Assembly: GCF_027923585.1 (NCBI RefSeq)
Contig: NZ_BRPL01000002.1
Location: forward strand, 992,001-1,056,000
DNA length: 64,000 nucleotides
Source of the DNA: Philodulcilactobacillus myokonensis
GTDB taxonomy: Bacteria; Bacillota; Bacilli; Lactobacillales; Lactobacillaceae
Reading direction: 5' to 3'
This document shows positions 30,169-39,050 of the stretch, piece by piece. Position 1 is the stretch's first letter, and every line of letters begins with the position of its first letter. The notes below the pieces were generated by a model. It searched no databases. It had not been told where the DNA came from and saw only the letters and a program-made list of their open reading frames with translations. A program made the position numbers and the translations under genes.

Positions 30169-30969
30169 TTAATTTTGAACGATTCGATCAATCCAGGAAT
30201 TGATATCATCCATCAAAAATCCCCTTCGATAAAGTTTCTGCTTTGTTTTTAAAATTCGTTTTGATAAATCATAACCGCGGTTTTGATGCCAAATTTGTTG
30301 GCCCTTTTGATTCAATAGTTGTCGTTGGTGATCATCATCTGGCTGAAATTCAATTTGAGTCATAATTTCATCAATTTGTGGATACGAAAAGCCCTTTCTG
30401 ACCATTCCAATTTTAGTCTTCTGGATTCGTTTTCGAAATGCATCATGTTGGTGTTTTTTAAAAATCCGTTCAGCTTGATAAACTCCATTATCAATCAATT
30501 GATGATGTTCATAATTATTATCGATTGCTTCATCAATCAAATTTTCATCGATGTGTTTCAGCTTTAGCTGTTCAATAATTTTGTTCGGTCCAAAAGCATT
30601 AATTCTCATTTTAGTCCGAACATAACTATTGGCATAATTCCTGTCATCAACTAGTTTTTCATTTTTTAAATGTTGAACGACCATTTCAATTGCATCAGGA
30701 TCATCAGTAATTGACTTTAATTTTACACGGATTTCGTTCTCAGTCCGAAGCTGATTGGCCAAATAATCAATTGCCCGGTTATAAAGTTTTGAAATATTAT
30801 CAGCATGTTCTAATTTCTGCTTTAATTTTTCATCAACTTCCATCCCTTTAAAAACACGGTACTTAATCATCACACTTTCACTGATTGGAAAAGCATAGTG
30901 TTGATTAATATAAACATTGTAGCGGCCCTTTCTCTTTTGAGCCTTAATTTTAGTAATTTTATTAGCCAA
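30169..30969 (-). CDS. recX: recombination regulator RecX
   Basis: A 266-aa member of the RecX family, which binds RecA filaments and modulates strand exchange. The protein shows several three-helix repeats, for example YLANQLRTENEIRVKLKS and NEKLVDDRNYANSYVRTKM (family signature DxxYA). Length fits the long Gram-positive RecX. It is divergent from the flavodoxin gene and has the binding site AAGGTGG. Confidence 0.9.
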   Translation of the reverse strand: MANKITKIKAQKRKGRYNVYINQHYAFPISESVMIKYRVFKGMEVDEKLKQKLEHADNISKLYNRAIDYLANQLRTENEIRVKLKSITDDPDAIEMVVQHLKNEKLVDDRNYANSYVRTKMRINAFGPNKIIEQLKLKHIDENLIDEAIDNNYEHHQLIDNGVYQAERIFKKHQHDAFRKRIQKTKIGMVRKGFSYPQIDEIMTQIEFQPDDDHQRQLLNQKGQQIWHQNRGYDLSKRILKTKQKLYRRGFLMDDINSWIDRIVQN

Positions 30970-31064
30970 TTGACCACCTTCTTAATTTATAAATTAACGT
31001 TCCAATTGAATTCTGCTATACTTATTTTTAAAAACAATCCCAAATTAAGGAGTTATTAAATAAA

Positions 31065-31523
31065 ATGATCAGAGCTCACGTAGTATTTGCAACCATCACC
31101 GGAAATAATGAGGATGTCGCTGATATTGTCGATGAAGGACTAGAAGATTTAGGCATTCAAGTTAAAGAATCCGAAATATCACAAACAGACGCTAGCGACT
31201 TAAAAGATGCTGACATCTGTGTTGTTTGTGCTTATACCTATAATGGCGGTTCACTTCCAGAAGAAGGAATGGATTTTTTCGATGATTTAAATCAATTAAA
31301 TCTATCTGGAAAAATATATGGTGTTGCAGGATCTGGTGATACCTATTATCAAGAATACTACAACGTTGCCGTTGATGCTTTTGATAAAGCCTTCCAAAAA
31401 GCTAATGCCATTAAGGGATCAGCTAACGTCAAAATTAATTTAGAACCTGAAGCTAAGGATATTAAAACACTAGATCAATTTAGTGCCAATTTAGTCCAAA
31501 AGTATAAGGACCTCCAAAAATAA
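31065..31523 (+). CDS. flavodoxin
   Basis: A 152-aa flavodoxin-fold FMN electron carrier. The phosphate-binding loop is ATITGNNEDVAD at residues 6-17, and the flavin-contact regions are AYTYNGGSLPE and GSGDTYYQEY. It is acidic, as expected. The start ATG follows AAGGAGTTATTAAATAAA. The electron partner is not encoded nearby. Confidence 0.93.
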   Translation: MIRAHVVFATITGNNEDVADIVDEGLEDLGIQVKESEISQTDASDLKDADICVVCAYTYNGGSLPEEGMDFFDDLNQLNLSGKIYGVAGSGDTYYQEYYNVAVDAFDKAFQKANAIKGSANVKINLEPEAKDIKTLDQFSANLVQKYKDLQK

Positions 31524-31550
31524 TTGTTGAATATTCAACGATTATTTTTT
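31521..31550. terminator. bidirectional terminator
   Basis: The inverted repeat AATAATTGTTGAAT / ATTCAACGATTATT with a T run lies between the converging flavodoxin and YihY genes and overlaps the last codons of the latter. Confidence 0.75.
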
Positions 31551-32408
31551 TAGTTTTAATTTTGAACTTGAATCAATAATCTTTTGAAACGATCGGCTTT
31601 CAGTAATCTTACCGGTCATTAATTCTTGAAAAGAAGCATTAACAACCGCACCGAATAAAACGATGATTCCAAGAAAGTATAGCCAAAACATTAAAATAAT
31701 AAATGCACCTAATGTTTTATAAGCATCTAAACCGTGACTAAAGTAAACGATAAACGTTGAAAACAACCTTGAAAGTAATAATGAACCAATCCCACTAATC
31801 AGAGCGCCAATCCAAACGTACCTTATTTTAGTTGATACACTCGGAATAAAGTAAAATATTAGAAGGTTAACTCCAAATAAAATGATTAAAAACAGTGGCC
31901 ATTTCATCGTTCTAAATACAAATGAAATAATAGAATTAGGGATAATATGATTTAAAATTGATTGACCAAATTCAAGAAATAAAATTAAGGCCATTGATGA
32001 AATTGCTGTTAAAAGCAATAATACAAATGAAATGATTCGGTTAATAATCGTATTATAGCCCTTAATTCCATAAATTTTATTAATAACCCGTTTAAATGCC
32101 GCAATTCCACGACTAGCTGACCAAATCAAAATTAAAATATTAATCGATAATTGACCTTCATCACCGGAATGTTCGGCTGAATTAATCATCGGCATCACAA
32201 TTTGAATAATTCTCGGTGGTAATATCATTTTAATGTATGTAAAAAATGACTGAAAATCAATACCGACTAGGTGCAAAATAGCAATTGTCATCATTAAAAT
32301 TGGAATTAATGACAGTAAAATATAGTAAGCGAGCACGACTGAAGAATCGGATATTTCACCCATTTGATAATGATTTAAAAGAATTTTTAAAAATTTTTTA
32401 AATTTCAT
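31542..32408 (-). CDS. YihY/BrkB-family membrane protein
   Basis: A 288-aa protein with about six membrane helices of the YihY (formerly RNase BN) family. The conserved SVVLAYYILLSLIPIL near residues 22-37 and the WSASRGIAAF block are present. Function is unknown; the old ribonuclease label is wrong for this family. Its start overlaps the stop of the epimerase gene by one base (TAATG), so translation is probably coupled. Confidence 0.9.
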   Translation of the reverse strand: MKFKKFLKILLNHYQMGEISDSSVVLAYYILLSLIPILMMTIAILHLVGIDFQSFFTYIKMILPPRIIQIVMPMINSAEHSGDEGQLSINILILIWSASRGIAAFKRVINKIYGIKGYNTIINRIISFVLLLLTAISSMALILFLEFGQSILNHIIPNSIISFVFRTMKWPLFLIILFGVNLLIFYFIPSVSTKIRYVWIGALISGIGSLLLSRLFSTFIVYFSHGLDAYKTLGAFIILMFWLYFLGIIVLFGAVVNASFQELMTGKITESRSFQKIIDSSSKLKLKK

Positions 32409-33538
32409 TAATTAATATCATTTCCTTTAAAAGTGCTATAAATTGCATTTAAGATTCGAATCGAAGCCTTTCCGTCTCCATAGGGATTTTTAGCTAACGC
32501 CATCTTTCGGTATTCATCAGGATGGTCCAACAATTGTTCCATGTTGAATTTTATTTTATCCGGATCAGTTCCAACTAATTTTAAAGTCCCGGCTTTAACC
32601 CCTTCTGGACGTTCTGTTTCTTCTCTTAAAACTAATACCGGCTTTTCTAGTGATGGTGCTTCTTCCTGAACCCCACCGGAATCGGTCATAATAAAGTAAC
32701 TCCTGGCGGCGAGGTTATGAAAATCAACAACGTCAAGTGGAGCAGTTAAATGAACCCGTTTAACATGGTCAAATTCTTCATGGGCCACTTTTTGAACTGC
32801 CGGACTTAAGTGAACCGGATAAACAATTTCTACGTCTGGATGCTTAGCTAATTCAGCTTTAATTGCTTTAAATGTCCTTTTCATTGGTTCCCCATGGTTT
32901 TCTCTCCGGTGCATCGTAAGCAAAATCATTCGGTGATTTTTATCAACATGATTTAAAACCTCGTGGGAGTAATTTTTACTAACCGTTTGATCCAGTGCAT
33001 CAATTGCCGTATTCCCGGTAATAAAAATATGATTTCTATCATGATGTTCTTTTAATAAATTTTGCCGGCTTAACTTAGTTGGTGCAAAATATAAGTCTGC
33101 TAAAACATCAGTTAATTGCCGATTCATCTCCTCTGGATAAGGTGAATATTTATCCCAGGTTCTTAACCCCGCTTCAACATGCCCTAGTTTAATCTGATGG
33201 TAAAAGCTGCTGACAGCCGCGGCAAAAGTAGTTGTCGTATCACCGTGAACTAAGATAATGTCAGGCTTGTTATCATCTAAAATTCGATCTAATTTACTAA
33301 TCACGGTCGTTGTAATCTGACTTAACGTCTGATTATTTTTCATGATATTCAAATCATAATCCGGTACGATGTGAAAAACATGCAAAACCTGATCAAGCAT
33401 CTCACGATGTTGAGCCGTTACCAACGTAATGGGTTTAAATTTTCCCGGATTTTGTTTCATTTTTAAAATGATCGGCGCCATTTTAATGGCTTCTGGTCGC
33501 GTTCCAAAAATCGTCATAACTTTGATTGGAGCAGTCAT
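32408..33538 (-). CDS. mnaA: UDP-N-acetylglucosamine 2-epimerase
   Basis: A 376-aa non-hydrolysing epimerase that interconverts UDP-GlcNAc and UDP-ManNAc, a precursor for teichoic acid linkage units. The motifs FGTRPEAIKMAPI (N-terminus), HVEAGLRTW and PEEMNRQ, and MTDSGGVQEEAP are complete. It is followed by the yihY gene with one-base overlap and is divergent from the glycosyltransferase gene, in keeping with an envelope role. Confidence 0.95.
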   Translation of the reverse strand: MTAPIKVMTIFGTRPEAIKMAPIILKMKQNPGKFKPITLVTAQHREMLDQVLHVFHIVPDYDLNIMKNNQTLSQITTTVISKLDRILDDNKPDIILVHGDTTTTFAAAVSSFYHQIKLGHVEAGLRTWDKYSPYPEEMNRQLTDVLADLYFAPTKLSRQNLLKEHHDRNHIFITGNTAIDALDQTVSKNYSHEVLNHVDKNHRMILLTMHRRENHGEPMKRTFKAIKAELAKHPDVEIVYPVHLSPAVQKVAHEEFDHVKRVHLTAPLDVVDFHNLAARSYFIMTDSGGVQEEAPSLEKPVLVLREETERPEGVKAGTLKLVGTDPDKIKFNMEQLLDHPDEYRKMALAKNPYGDGKASIRILNAIYSTFKGNDIN

Positions 33539-33700
33539 TTATAAAACCTCCAAATATAAACAATAGTTAATTTAATTATAACAAAACTTAAGTAGTGATA
33601 ACATATTATTGATGATTTAAATTATCATTGGCTAATTTATGTTAAAATAATAATGTTTTTCTAAACCATTAATTCAATTAATTAAGGAGAATTAAATAAA

Positions 33701-34639
33701 GTGGAAAAAATCGGTTTAATCGTTCCTTGTTATAACGAAGAACAGTCAATCAAATTATTTTATAAGACAACTGATCAAGTCTTTCAAAAGATGAACCAAG
33801 ATGAAAAGAAATATGAGCCCGAATATTTATTCATTAATGACGGATCTAGTGACAATACACTAAAAATCATGAAGGATTTACAAAGGGAACATCCTGAATA
33901 TGTTCACTACGTTTCATTTTCTAGAAATTTTGGTAAAGAATCGGCAATGGCTGCCGGATTAAATAATATTAACGGTGATTACGTTGCAGTCATGGACGTT
34001 GATTTGCAAGATCCGCCGGCTTTATTACCTAAAATGTTAAAGATCATTCAGACTCAGGACTATGATTGCGTTGGATGCATTCAAACTAGCCGGAAACAAA
34101 ATCCAGTTAGAGCATTTTTGTCATCACAATTTTATAAGGTCATGGATTGGTTATCAGACGTTCAAGTTAAACCCAACGTTCGTGACTATCGTCTAATGAC
34201 CAGACAATTTGTCGATGCCGTTTTAGAGCTTCATGAATATAATCGTTTTACCAAGGGTATTTTCACATGGGTTGGTTTTAACACCACCTATATTAAATAT
34301 CCGGGACAAAAACGTGCTGCCGGCCATTCACACTGGTCAATGTATCAACTATTAGAATATTCACTTGAAGGCATTATTGATTTTTCTGATGCTCCTCTAA
34401 AATTTGCAACCCTAGTTGGTGGAATTTCTTGCTTTTTATCAATCATCGGATTACTATTTGTTGTTATTCGTGCTATCTTCTACCAAGATTCGGTTGCGGG
34501 ATGGCCATCCCTCGTTTCAATCATTCTTTTAATTGGTGGCATCCAACTATTCTGCTTAGGGATTGTCGGTAATTACATTGGCAAAATCTATTTAGAATCC
34601 AAGAATCGACCAAAATACATCATAAAGGAAAAGAAATAG
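33701..34639 (+). CDS. GT2 membrane glycosyltransferase (CsbB/GtrB-like)
   Basis: A 312-aa GT-A enzyme. The N-terminal catalytic domain has VPCYNEEQSI, FINDGSSDNT and the metal motif VMDVDLQDPP. Two membrane helices close the protein (about residues 235-295). CsbB- and GtrB-type enzymes load a sugar onto undecaprenyl phosphate, which is flipped by GtrA-type proteins and used to decorate teichoic acids. The following gene is GtrA-like and starts 3 bp downstream, which supports this role. The sugar is unknown. Confidence 0.9.
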   Translation: MEKIGLIVPCYNEEQSIKLFYKTTDQVFQKMNQDEKKYEPEYLFINDGSSDNTLKIMKDLQREHPEYVHYVSFSRNFGKESAMAAGLNNINGDYVAVMDVDLQDPPALLPKMLKIIQTQDYDCVGCIQTSRKQNPVRAFLSSQFYKVMDWLSDVQVKPNVRDYRLMTRQFVDAVLELHEYNRFTKGIFTWVGFNTTYIKYPGQKRAAGHSHWSMYQLLEYSLEGIIDFSDAPLKFATLVGGISCFLSIIGLLFVVIRAIFYQDSVAGWPSLVSIILLIGGIQLFCLGIVGNYIGKIYLESKNRPKYIIKEKK

Positions 34640-34642
34640 TGT

Positions 34643-35080
34643 ATGAAAAAATTAATTAATTTGTATCAACAAAATAAGCAAGTAATTTCATATCTATTTT
34701 GGGGTGTACTAACAACCATTGTTAGTATTGCTGTTTATGAACTACTAATTTTTAGCCTTCCCCAAATCAAATTTAGGATTACAATCATTGGCGCCATTTC
34801 ACAATTTGCTGGAATTGTTTTTGCATATTTCACCAACCGAAAGTATGTTTTTTATTCTAATGCCCACAATTTGGCCGAACAGATAAAAGAATTTTGGTAC
34901 TTTTTCTTGGGCAGAGCTGGTGCCTCAGCAATTGAAATTATTCTTGTTGACATTCTAGTTAACGTTGGGATGCAATCTAAAATTGAGGAATCAATTGCGA
35001 ATATTATTGGTAATGTCTTTGTTGTGATTGCTAATTATTTCTGGTCAAAATTAGTTGTCTTCAAAAAAACATCAAAATAG
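34643..35080 (+). CDS. GtrA-family membrane protein
   Basis: A 145-aa protein with four membrane helices of the GtrA/DPMS family. Typical stretches are SYLFWGVLTTIVSIAVYELL at the first helix and FTNRKYVF after the second. It probably helps flip undecaprenyl-phosphate sugar made by the GT2 enzyme encoded 3 bp upstream. No hairpin is obvious after it. The next transcript starts from its own promoter at 35101. Confidence 0.9.
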   Translation: MKKLINLYQQNKQVISYLFWGVLTTIVSIAVYELLIFSLPQIKFRITIIGAISQFAGIVFAYFTNRKYVFYSNAHNLAEQIKEFWYFFLGRAGASAIEIILVDILVNVGMQSKIEESIANIIGNVFVVIANYFWSKLVVFKKTSK

Positions 35081-35100
35081 AATCATAATTTTATTTTAGA

Positions 35101-35129
35101 TTGACTTTTAAAATCACAGAATTTATAAT
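35101..35129 (+). promoter_or_regulatory. promoter of the brnQ T-box transcript
   Basis: TTGACT and TATAAT with a 17-base spacer. A start near 35137 puts the whole T-box leader in the transcript. Confidence 0.85.
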
Positions 35130-35136
35130 AATGTTA

Positions 35137-35425
35137 ATTTAAATTTAATCGTGTTAAAAACATTGAGCGGAGTAGTAGCTTTTTCATTAGAAATCTAAGC
35201 GAATCCTAGGTCGGTGAAATAGGATATTTCAAAAAAAGCAAAGTAAACCGTGAGTTGTGGATATGATTTTAATTGTAGTAGCCACTGGGATTGCGCCCAT
35301 TACAGCAATGGAGTATCACTTACCAAGTAAGTCGTACTCTTTAAGCAGTCGATGTTTCGTCATCGAAATCAAGGTGGTACCGCGCAAAAGGCGTCCTTAG
35401 TTAAAAACTAAGGACGCCTTTTTTG
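35137..35425 (+). promoter_or_regulatory. T-box riboswitch upstream of brnQ, probably Val (GUA)
   Basis: The leader has the canonical T-box stretch AAGGTGGTACCGCG (35371-35384) and a long terminator stem GGCGTCCTTAGTT / AACTAAGGACGCC with six T. In stem I the helix GCTTTTT/AAAAAGC borders AGTAGTA on one side and AAAGTAAACC on the other, so the specifier reads most simply as GUA (valine). The UGGU element pairs with A73, which tRNA-Val(TAC) at 9091 has. Uncharged tRNA should allow brnQ transcription. Confidence 0.85.
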
Positions 35426-35462
35426 TTTTTACATAGTTTAAATTAATAAGGAGGAATTATGA

Positions 35463-36809
35463 ATGAATATTCATCTATCAAAGAAACAGTACATCATTTT
35501 ATCATCATTACTATTCGGCCTGTTCTTTGGCGCTGGTAATTTAATTTTTCCAATCCACCTTGGTCAGTTAAGTAACACGAACTGGATTTTTGCAACGATT
35601 GGATTCTTATTGTCGTCAATCCTTTTACCATTACTCTCCATTCAAGCCATCAGTAAAACGGAAAGCAATAGCATGTTTGATCTAGCACTACCAACTGGCT
35701 CCATTTTTGCTTTTATTTTTATGGCTTTGACCCACTTATCATTAGGGGTTCTAATTGCGTCTCCTAGAACAGCAACTGTAACATATTCCATGGGAATTCA
35801 GCCATTACTTCCAACTCGTGATAATCAAATTGGTCTCTTCATTTTTTCATTAATTTTCTTCGGGGGTTCATATTGGCTCGCATTTAAATCAAATCAAATT
35901 ACTAAATACGTTGGTAAATTTTTGAATCCGGTATTTATTCTATTGATTCTCTTTCTTTTTATCCTTGCTTTCGTTATTAAGGGTGACTTTAGAAATCTTC
36001 CCATCATTAGTCATAATGGTCAAAATGCAAGTAATTTAGCAACCGGATTTTTGCAGGGATACAACACAATGGATGCCTTAGCTGGATTAGGGTTTGGGGT
36101 TGCTATTATCGCATCGTTAAAATTTTTTGGATTAAAAACAAAACGACAACGATCAAAAGCCGTTTCTAAAATTGGCATGCTGACAATGGGATTCGAAGCA
36201 TTGATTTATATCTTTTTAATTGCATTAGGTGTCATCAGTTTAAAATATACTTCAATCAGTGCTAATGGTGGGATTGCCTTTACCGAAATTATGAAGCACT
36301 ATACCGGTGTATTTGGTGCTGCATTATTAGCTACTCTGACATTATTGGCATGTTTAACAACTGAAATTGGATTAATTAGTTCCCTTTCCCAAGATTGGGC
36401 TAATCGATTTCCCAAGTTGGGTTATCATTTCTTTTTAACACTTTCAACAATCGGATCATTTATTATTGCTAATTTTGGTTTAACTAAAATTATTACGTAT
36501 TCATCACCAATATTAGAATTATTATATCCAATTGCAATTGCTTTGATTATTTTAGGCGTTTTAAATCGATATCTCGAACAAAATCAAATCATCTACAAAA
36601 CAACGATTATTTTCACAGCCATTCCAGCAATTCTAGATTTCATCCATAGTTTGCCTGCACCGATTAATCAAACCGCTTTTGTCTATCATTTAAGCCAATG
36701 GTGTAATTCATCCATTCCATTATTCAACGTTGGATTGGATTTTATCCCATTTATGTTATTCGGACTTATAATTAGTTTTATCTGGGTAAAAATAAGAAAA
36801 ATAGCTTAA
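35463..36809 (+). CDS. brnQ: branched-chain amino acid permease BrnQ
   Basis: A 448-aa carrier with about twelve membrane helices of the LIVCS family, which imports leucine, isoleucine and valine with sodium or protons. The start YIILSSLLFGLFFGAGNLIF is the family signature. The start ATG at 35463 lies 12 bases after AAGGAGG. Control by the T-box at 35137-35425 links uptake to tRNA charging. Confidence 0.95.
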   Translation: MNIHLSKKQYIILSSLLFGLFFGAGNLIFPIHLGQLSNTNWIFATIGFLLSSILLPLLSIQAISKTESNSMFDLALPTGSIFAFIFMALTHLSLGVLIASPRTATVTYSMGIQPLLPTRDNQIGLFIFSLIFFGGSYWLAFKSNQITKYVGKFLNPVFILLILFLFILAFVIKGDFRNLPIISHNGQNASNLATGFLQGYNTMDALAGLGFGVAIIASLKFFGLKTKRQRSKAVSKIGMLTMGFEALIYIFLIALGVISLKYTSISANGGIAFTEIMKHYTGVFGAALLATLTLLACLTTEIGLISSLSQDWANRFPKLGYHFFLTLSTIGSFIIANFGLTKIITYSSPILELLYPIAIALIILGVLNRYLEQNQIIYKTTIIFTAIPAILDFIHSLPAPINQTAFVYHLSQWCNSSIPLFNVGLDFIPFMLFGLIISFIWVKIRKIA

Positions 36810-36818
36810 AATAAAAAG

Positions 36819-36856
36819 CACACAATCCTCGGCAAATTAAACAAGGTTTGTGTGCT
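36819..36856. terminator. terminator between brnQ and the GlcU-type gene
   Basis: The stem AGCACACAA / TTGTGTGCT is flanked by A and T runs and separates two converging genes. Confidence 0.75.
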
Positions 36857-36867
36857 CTATTAATTAT

Positions 36868-37740
36868 TTATTGAATATTACCGGTCATGATTCCACCAAT
36901 TACAACCAGAATCAATCCTAAAATGACGAACGTTAATTCACGCTTACTCTTGTGTTCACCGATAATAAAGATTCCACTTAAGGTTGATACGATGACACAC
37001 ATTTGAGAAATTGTGAATCCCGTTGCGACCCCATTCAAATGGGTCGAAATTAAATAAACAAATGCAGCTAATCCAAATAAAAATCCGGTCGACATATTCA
37101 AAATTGAATGCCTGCTGAACAGTGAATCCTTAACTGGATTTTGTTTTGATAATCCAATTGAAAAAATAACCGCCGTAATCAGCATCCCTAAAATCTGCGG
37201 AAAGAGTGCACTCCAGCCATCAGCGTTAGCAATCCTCGGAAAGGCAGAATATCCTGCATAACCAAAAGTACCAAATAGCAGTAATAATACCCCCTCTTTT
37301 AAAGCAGCAGAATTAATTTTATTATCGCTATCCGTTTTAGTGGTTAAAGCAATTCCAATGATAATTAAAACAATGGCAGAGAATCCAATGATTTTAAATT
37401 CAATTGAATTCCATTCACCAAAAAATAAAACACCAATCAGTGAATTACCAACTAGTTGCATGCCAGTTGATATTGGCATTGCCGTTGAAACCCCAATTTT
37501 TGTAAATGAAGTGTACTGGGTCAATTGACCAAAAGTCCAAAAAATGCCAGAAAGCAAACACCACCAAAAAGTACTTGCTGATATCTCAGGCCTTTTAATT
37601 AAATATACAATTAGAGCAATAATGAAAGCACCATACGTCGTTCCAATTAATTGATTAATGGGACGCCCACCAGATTTATTAACGGCAACTGGCATTAGCC
37701 CCCATAAAAGAGCCGGAATTAAGCCAATTAAAATATTCAT
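36868..37740 (-). CDS. GRP-type sugar transporter (GlcU/RbsU family), paralogue 1
   Basis: A 290-aa protein with ten predicted membrane helices of the GRP (glucose/ribose porter) family, which imports sugar with protons and without phosphorylation. The start is MNILIGLIPALLWGLMPVAV, then GGRPINQLIGTTYG. The ATG at 37740 has AAAGGTGATTTT upstream. The ATG five codons earlier overlaps the binding site. It is divergent from a second GRP gene, and the two products look clearly related. Whether glucose or ribose is the substrate is not readable. Confidence 0.85.
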   Translation of the reverse strand: MNILIGLIPALLWGLMPVAVNKSGGRPINQLIGTTYGAFIIALIVYLIKRPEISASTFWWCLLSGIFWTFGQLTQYTSFTKIGVSTAMPISTGMQLVGNSLIGVLFFGEWNSIEFKIIGFSAIVLIIIGIALTTKTDSDNKINSAALKEGVLLLLFGTFGYAGYSAFPRIANADGWSALFPQILGMLITAVIFSIGLSKQNPVKDSLFSRHSILNMSTGFLFGLAAFVYLISTHLNGVATGFTISQMCVIVSTLSGIFIIGEHKSKRELTFVILGLILVVIGGIMTGNIQ

Positions 37741-37762
37741 AAAATCACCTTTCATATAAAAA

Positions 37763-37776
37763 TAACAACGATTTCA
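37763..37776 (-). promoter_or_regulatory. cre-like site in the leader of paralogue 1
   Basis: The minus strand TGAAATCGTTGTTA matches the catabolite response consensus TGWAANCGNTNWCA at all fixed positions but one. It sits 23 bases ahead of the start codon, a position suited to CcpA repression. Confidence 0.5.
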
Positions 37777-37890
37777 TTTTAATTGTTTTGAGCCTTAATA
37801 TCACGCAATTTAAACTAAAACTATTCAAAGAAAATTAAATATATTATAATGAATATAATTTCTTTGATTTTACTAGTCTAAGAAAAATGT

Positions 37891-37896
37891 TATAAT
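37891..37896 (+). promoter_or_regulatory. -10 box of GRP paralogue 2 promoter
   Basis: TATAAT ahead of the palindrome and cre site. No good -35 box is seen at 17 bases, so an activator or extended contact may be needed. Confidence 0.5.
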
Positions 37897-37898
37897 AG

Positions 37899-37919
37899 TA
37901 ACACGTGTTAGCGCTTACA
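37899..37919 (+). promoter_or_regulatory. palindrome plus cre-like site before GRP paralogue 2
   Basis: A perfect 12-base palindrome TAACACGTGTTA (37899-37910) overlaps a cre-like TGTTAGCGCTTACA (37906-37919), which matches the CcpA consensus with one mismatch. Both lie just past the -10 box, where a repressor would block initiation. Confidence 0.65.
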
Positions 37920-37958
37920 ATATCATCATAATAATATCTAACATAGGAGGAATTATTA

Positions 37959-38840
37959 ATGAAAACTCTAGCATTACTTGTTGGGTTAGGCCCATTAATC
38001 GGATGGGGTGTTTATCCGACAGTTGCTTCTAAGTTTGGTGGCAAGCCAACTAATCAAATTTTAGGATCAACAATTGGAACTTTTATTTTTGCTTTGTTCT
38101 TCGCCTTAATTCAGGGGGTTAACCTTGTTTCTGGCGCAAGTTTAATTCTATCAATACTATCTGGTGCTGGTTGGGCATTTGGCCAAATCATGTCATTCAA
38201 ATCATTCACCCTGGTTGGATCATCAAGAGTAATGCCGATTACAACGGCACTTCAATTGATTGTAACTGCCCTTTGGGGAGTTTTTGCACTTGGTAATTGG
38301 CCAACATTTTCTGATAAAATAATTGGATTTATTGCTTTAATTGTTATCATTATTGGTGCAACAATGACAGCTTGGACAGAACATAAGACCAAGGAAAATT
38401 CCAGTAATTTAAGAAAAGCTGTTTTGTTCCTAGTTATTGGTGTCATTGGATACTGGGCATATTCAGCTGCTCCGCAAGCAGCCCATGTTGATGGGATGCA
38501 TGCATTTTTACCACAATCGGTTGGAATGGTAATCACCGCTGTTATCTATTGCCTATTAAAAGTAAAAGAAAATAACGTCTTTAAACAATCAGTTTCATAT
38601 AAACAAATCATTTCAGGTTTCTTCTTTGCCTTTGCAGCACTAACATACTTAATTTCAGCTCAACCCAACATGAATGGACTAGCAACTGGATTTGTACTAT
38701 CACAAACTTCCGTTGTCTTAGCAACATTAACCGGGGTATACTTCTTACATGAAACTAAGACTAAAAAGGAAACAATTATTACCATTATCGGTTTAATTTT
38801 AATCGTTGCTTCTGCCTCTGTTACAGCATTTATTAGATAA
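37959..38840 (+). CDS. GRP-type sugar transporter (GlcU/RbsU family), paralogue 2
   Basis: A 293-aa protein with ten membrane helices. MKTLALLVGLGPLIGWGVYP and FGGKPTNQILGSTIGTF align with paralogue 1. Length and topology fit the GRP family, which carries glucose or ribose. Start ATG after AGGAGGAATTATTA. It has its own promoter with a cre-like site. The two divergent copies suggest a duplication with separate regulation. The substrate is unknown. Confidence 0.85.
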   Translation: MKTLALLVGLGPLIGWGVYPTVASKFGGKPTNQILGSTIGTFIFALFFALIQGVNLVSGASLILSILSGAGWAFGQIMSFKSFTLVGSSRVMPITTALQLIVTALWGVFALGNWPTFSDKIIGFIALIVIIIGATMTAWTEHKTKENSSNLRKAVLFLVIGVIGYWAYSAAPQAAHVDGMHAFLPQSVGMVITAVIYCLLKVKENNVFKQSVSYKQIISGFFFAFAALTYLISAQPNMNGLATGFVLSQTSVVLATLTGVYFLHETKTKKETIITIIGLILIVASASVTAFIR

Positions 38841-38872
38841 TTTAAGCATTAAATTTAATTAAATCTATAAAT

Positions 38873-38917
38873 AAAAAAGCTTCAGGTATAAATACATAAA
38901 TACCTGAAGCTTTTTAT
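38873..38917. terminator. terminator between GRP paralogue 2 and tRNA-Arg
   Basis: The long stem AAAAAGCTTCAGGTAT / ATACCTGAAGCTTTTT ends the sugar transporter transcript and probably the tRNA transcript coming from the other side. Confidence 0.85.
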
Positions 38918-38930
38918 ATTCCAATGATTA

Positions 38931-39003
38931 TGGTCCCACTCGGATTTGAACCGAGATCAGCCGCTTAGGAGGCGGACGCACTATCCTGTTATGCTATGGG
39001 ACC
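38931..39003 (-). tRNA. tRNA-Arg(CCT)
   Basis: Anticodon loop CTCCTAA in the stem CCGC/GCGG. Acceptor GGTCCCA/TGGGACC, A73. No CCA. It lies directly downstream of the DEAD-box helicase gene on the same strand, apart from the main array. A weak TTTACG-17-TATACA promoter lies just upstream. Confidence 0.95.
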
Positions 39004-39050
39004 ACAACAATTGTATATTTTCTCACGATTAAATCGTAAAGTAAAGGAAT

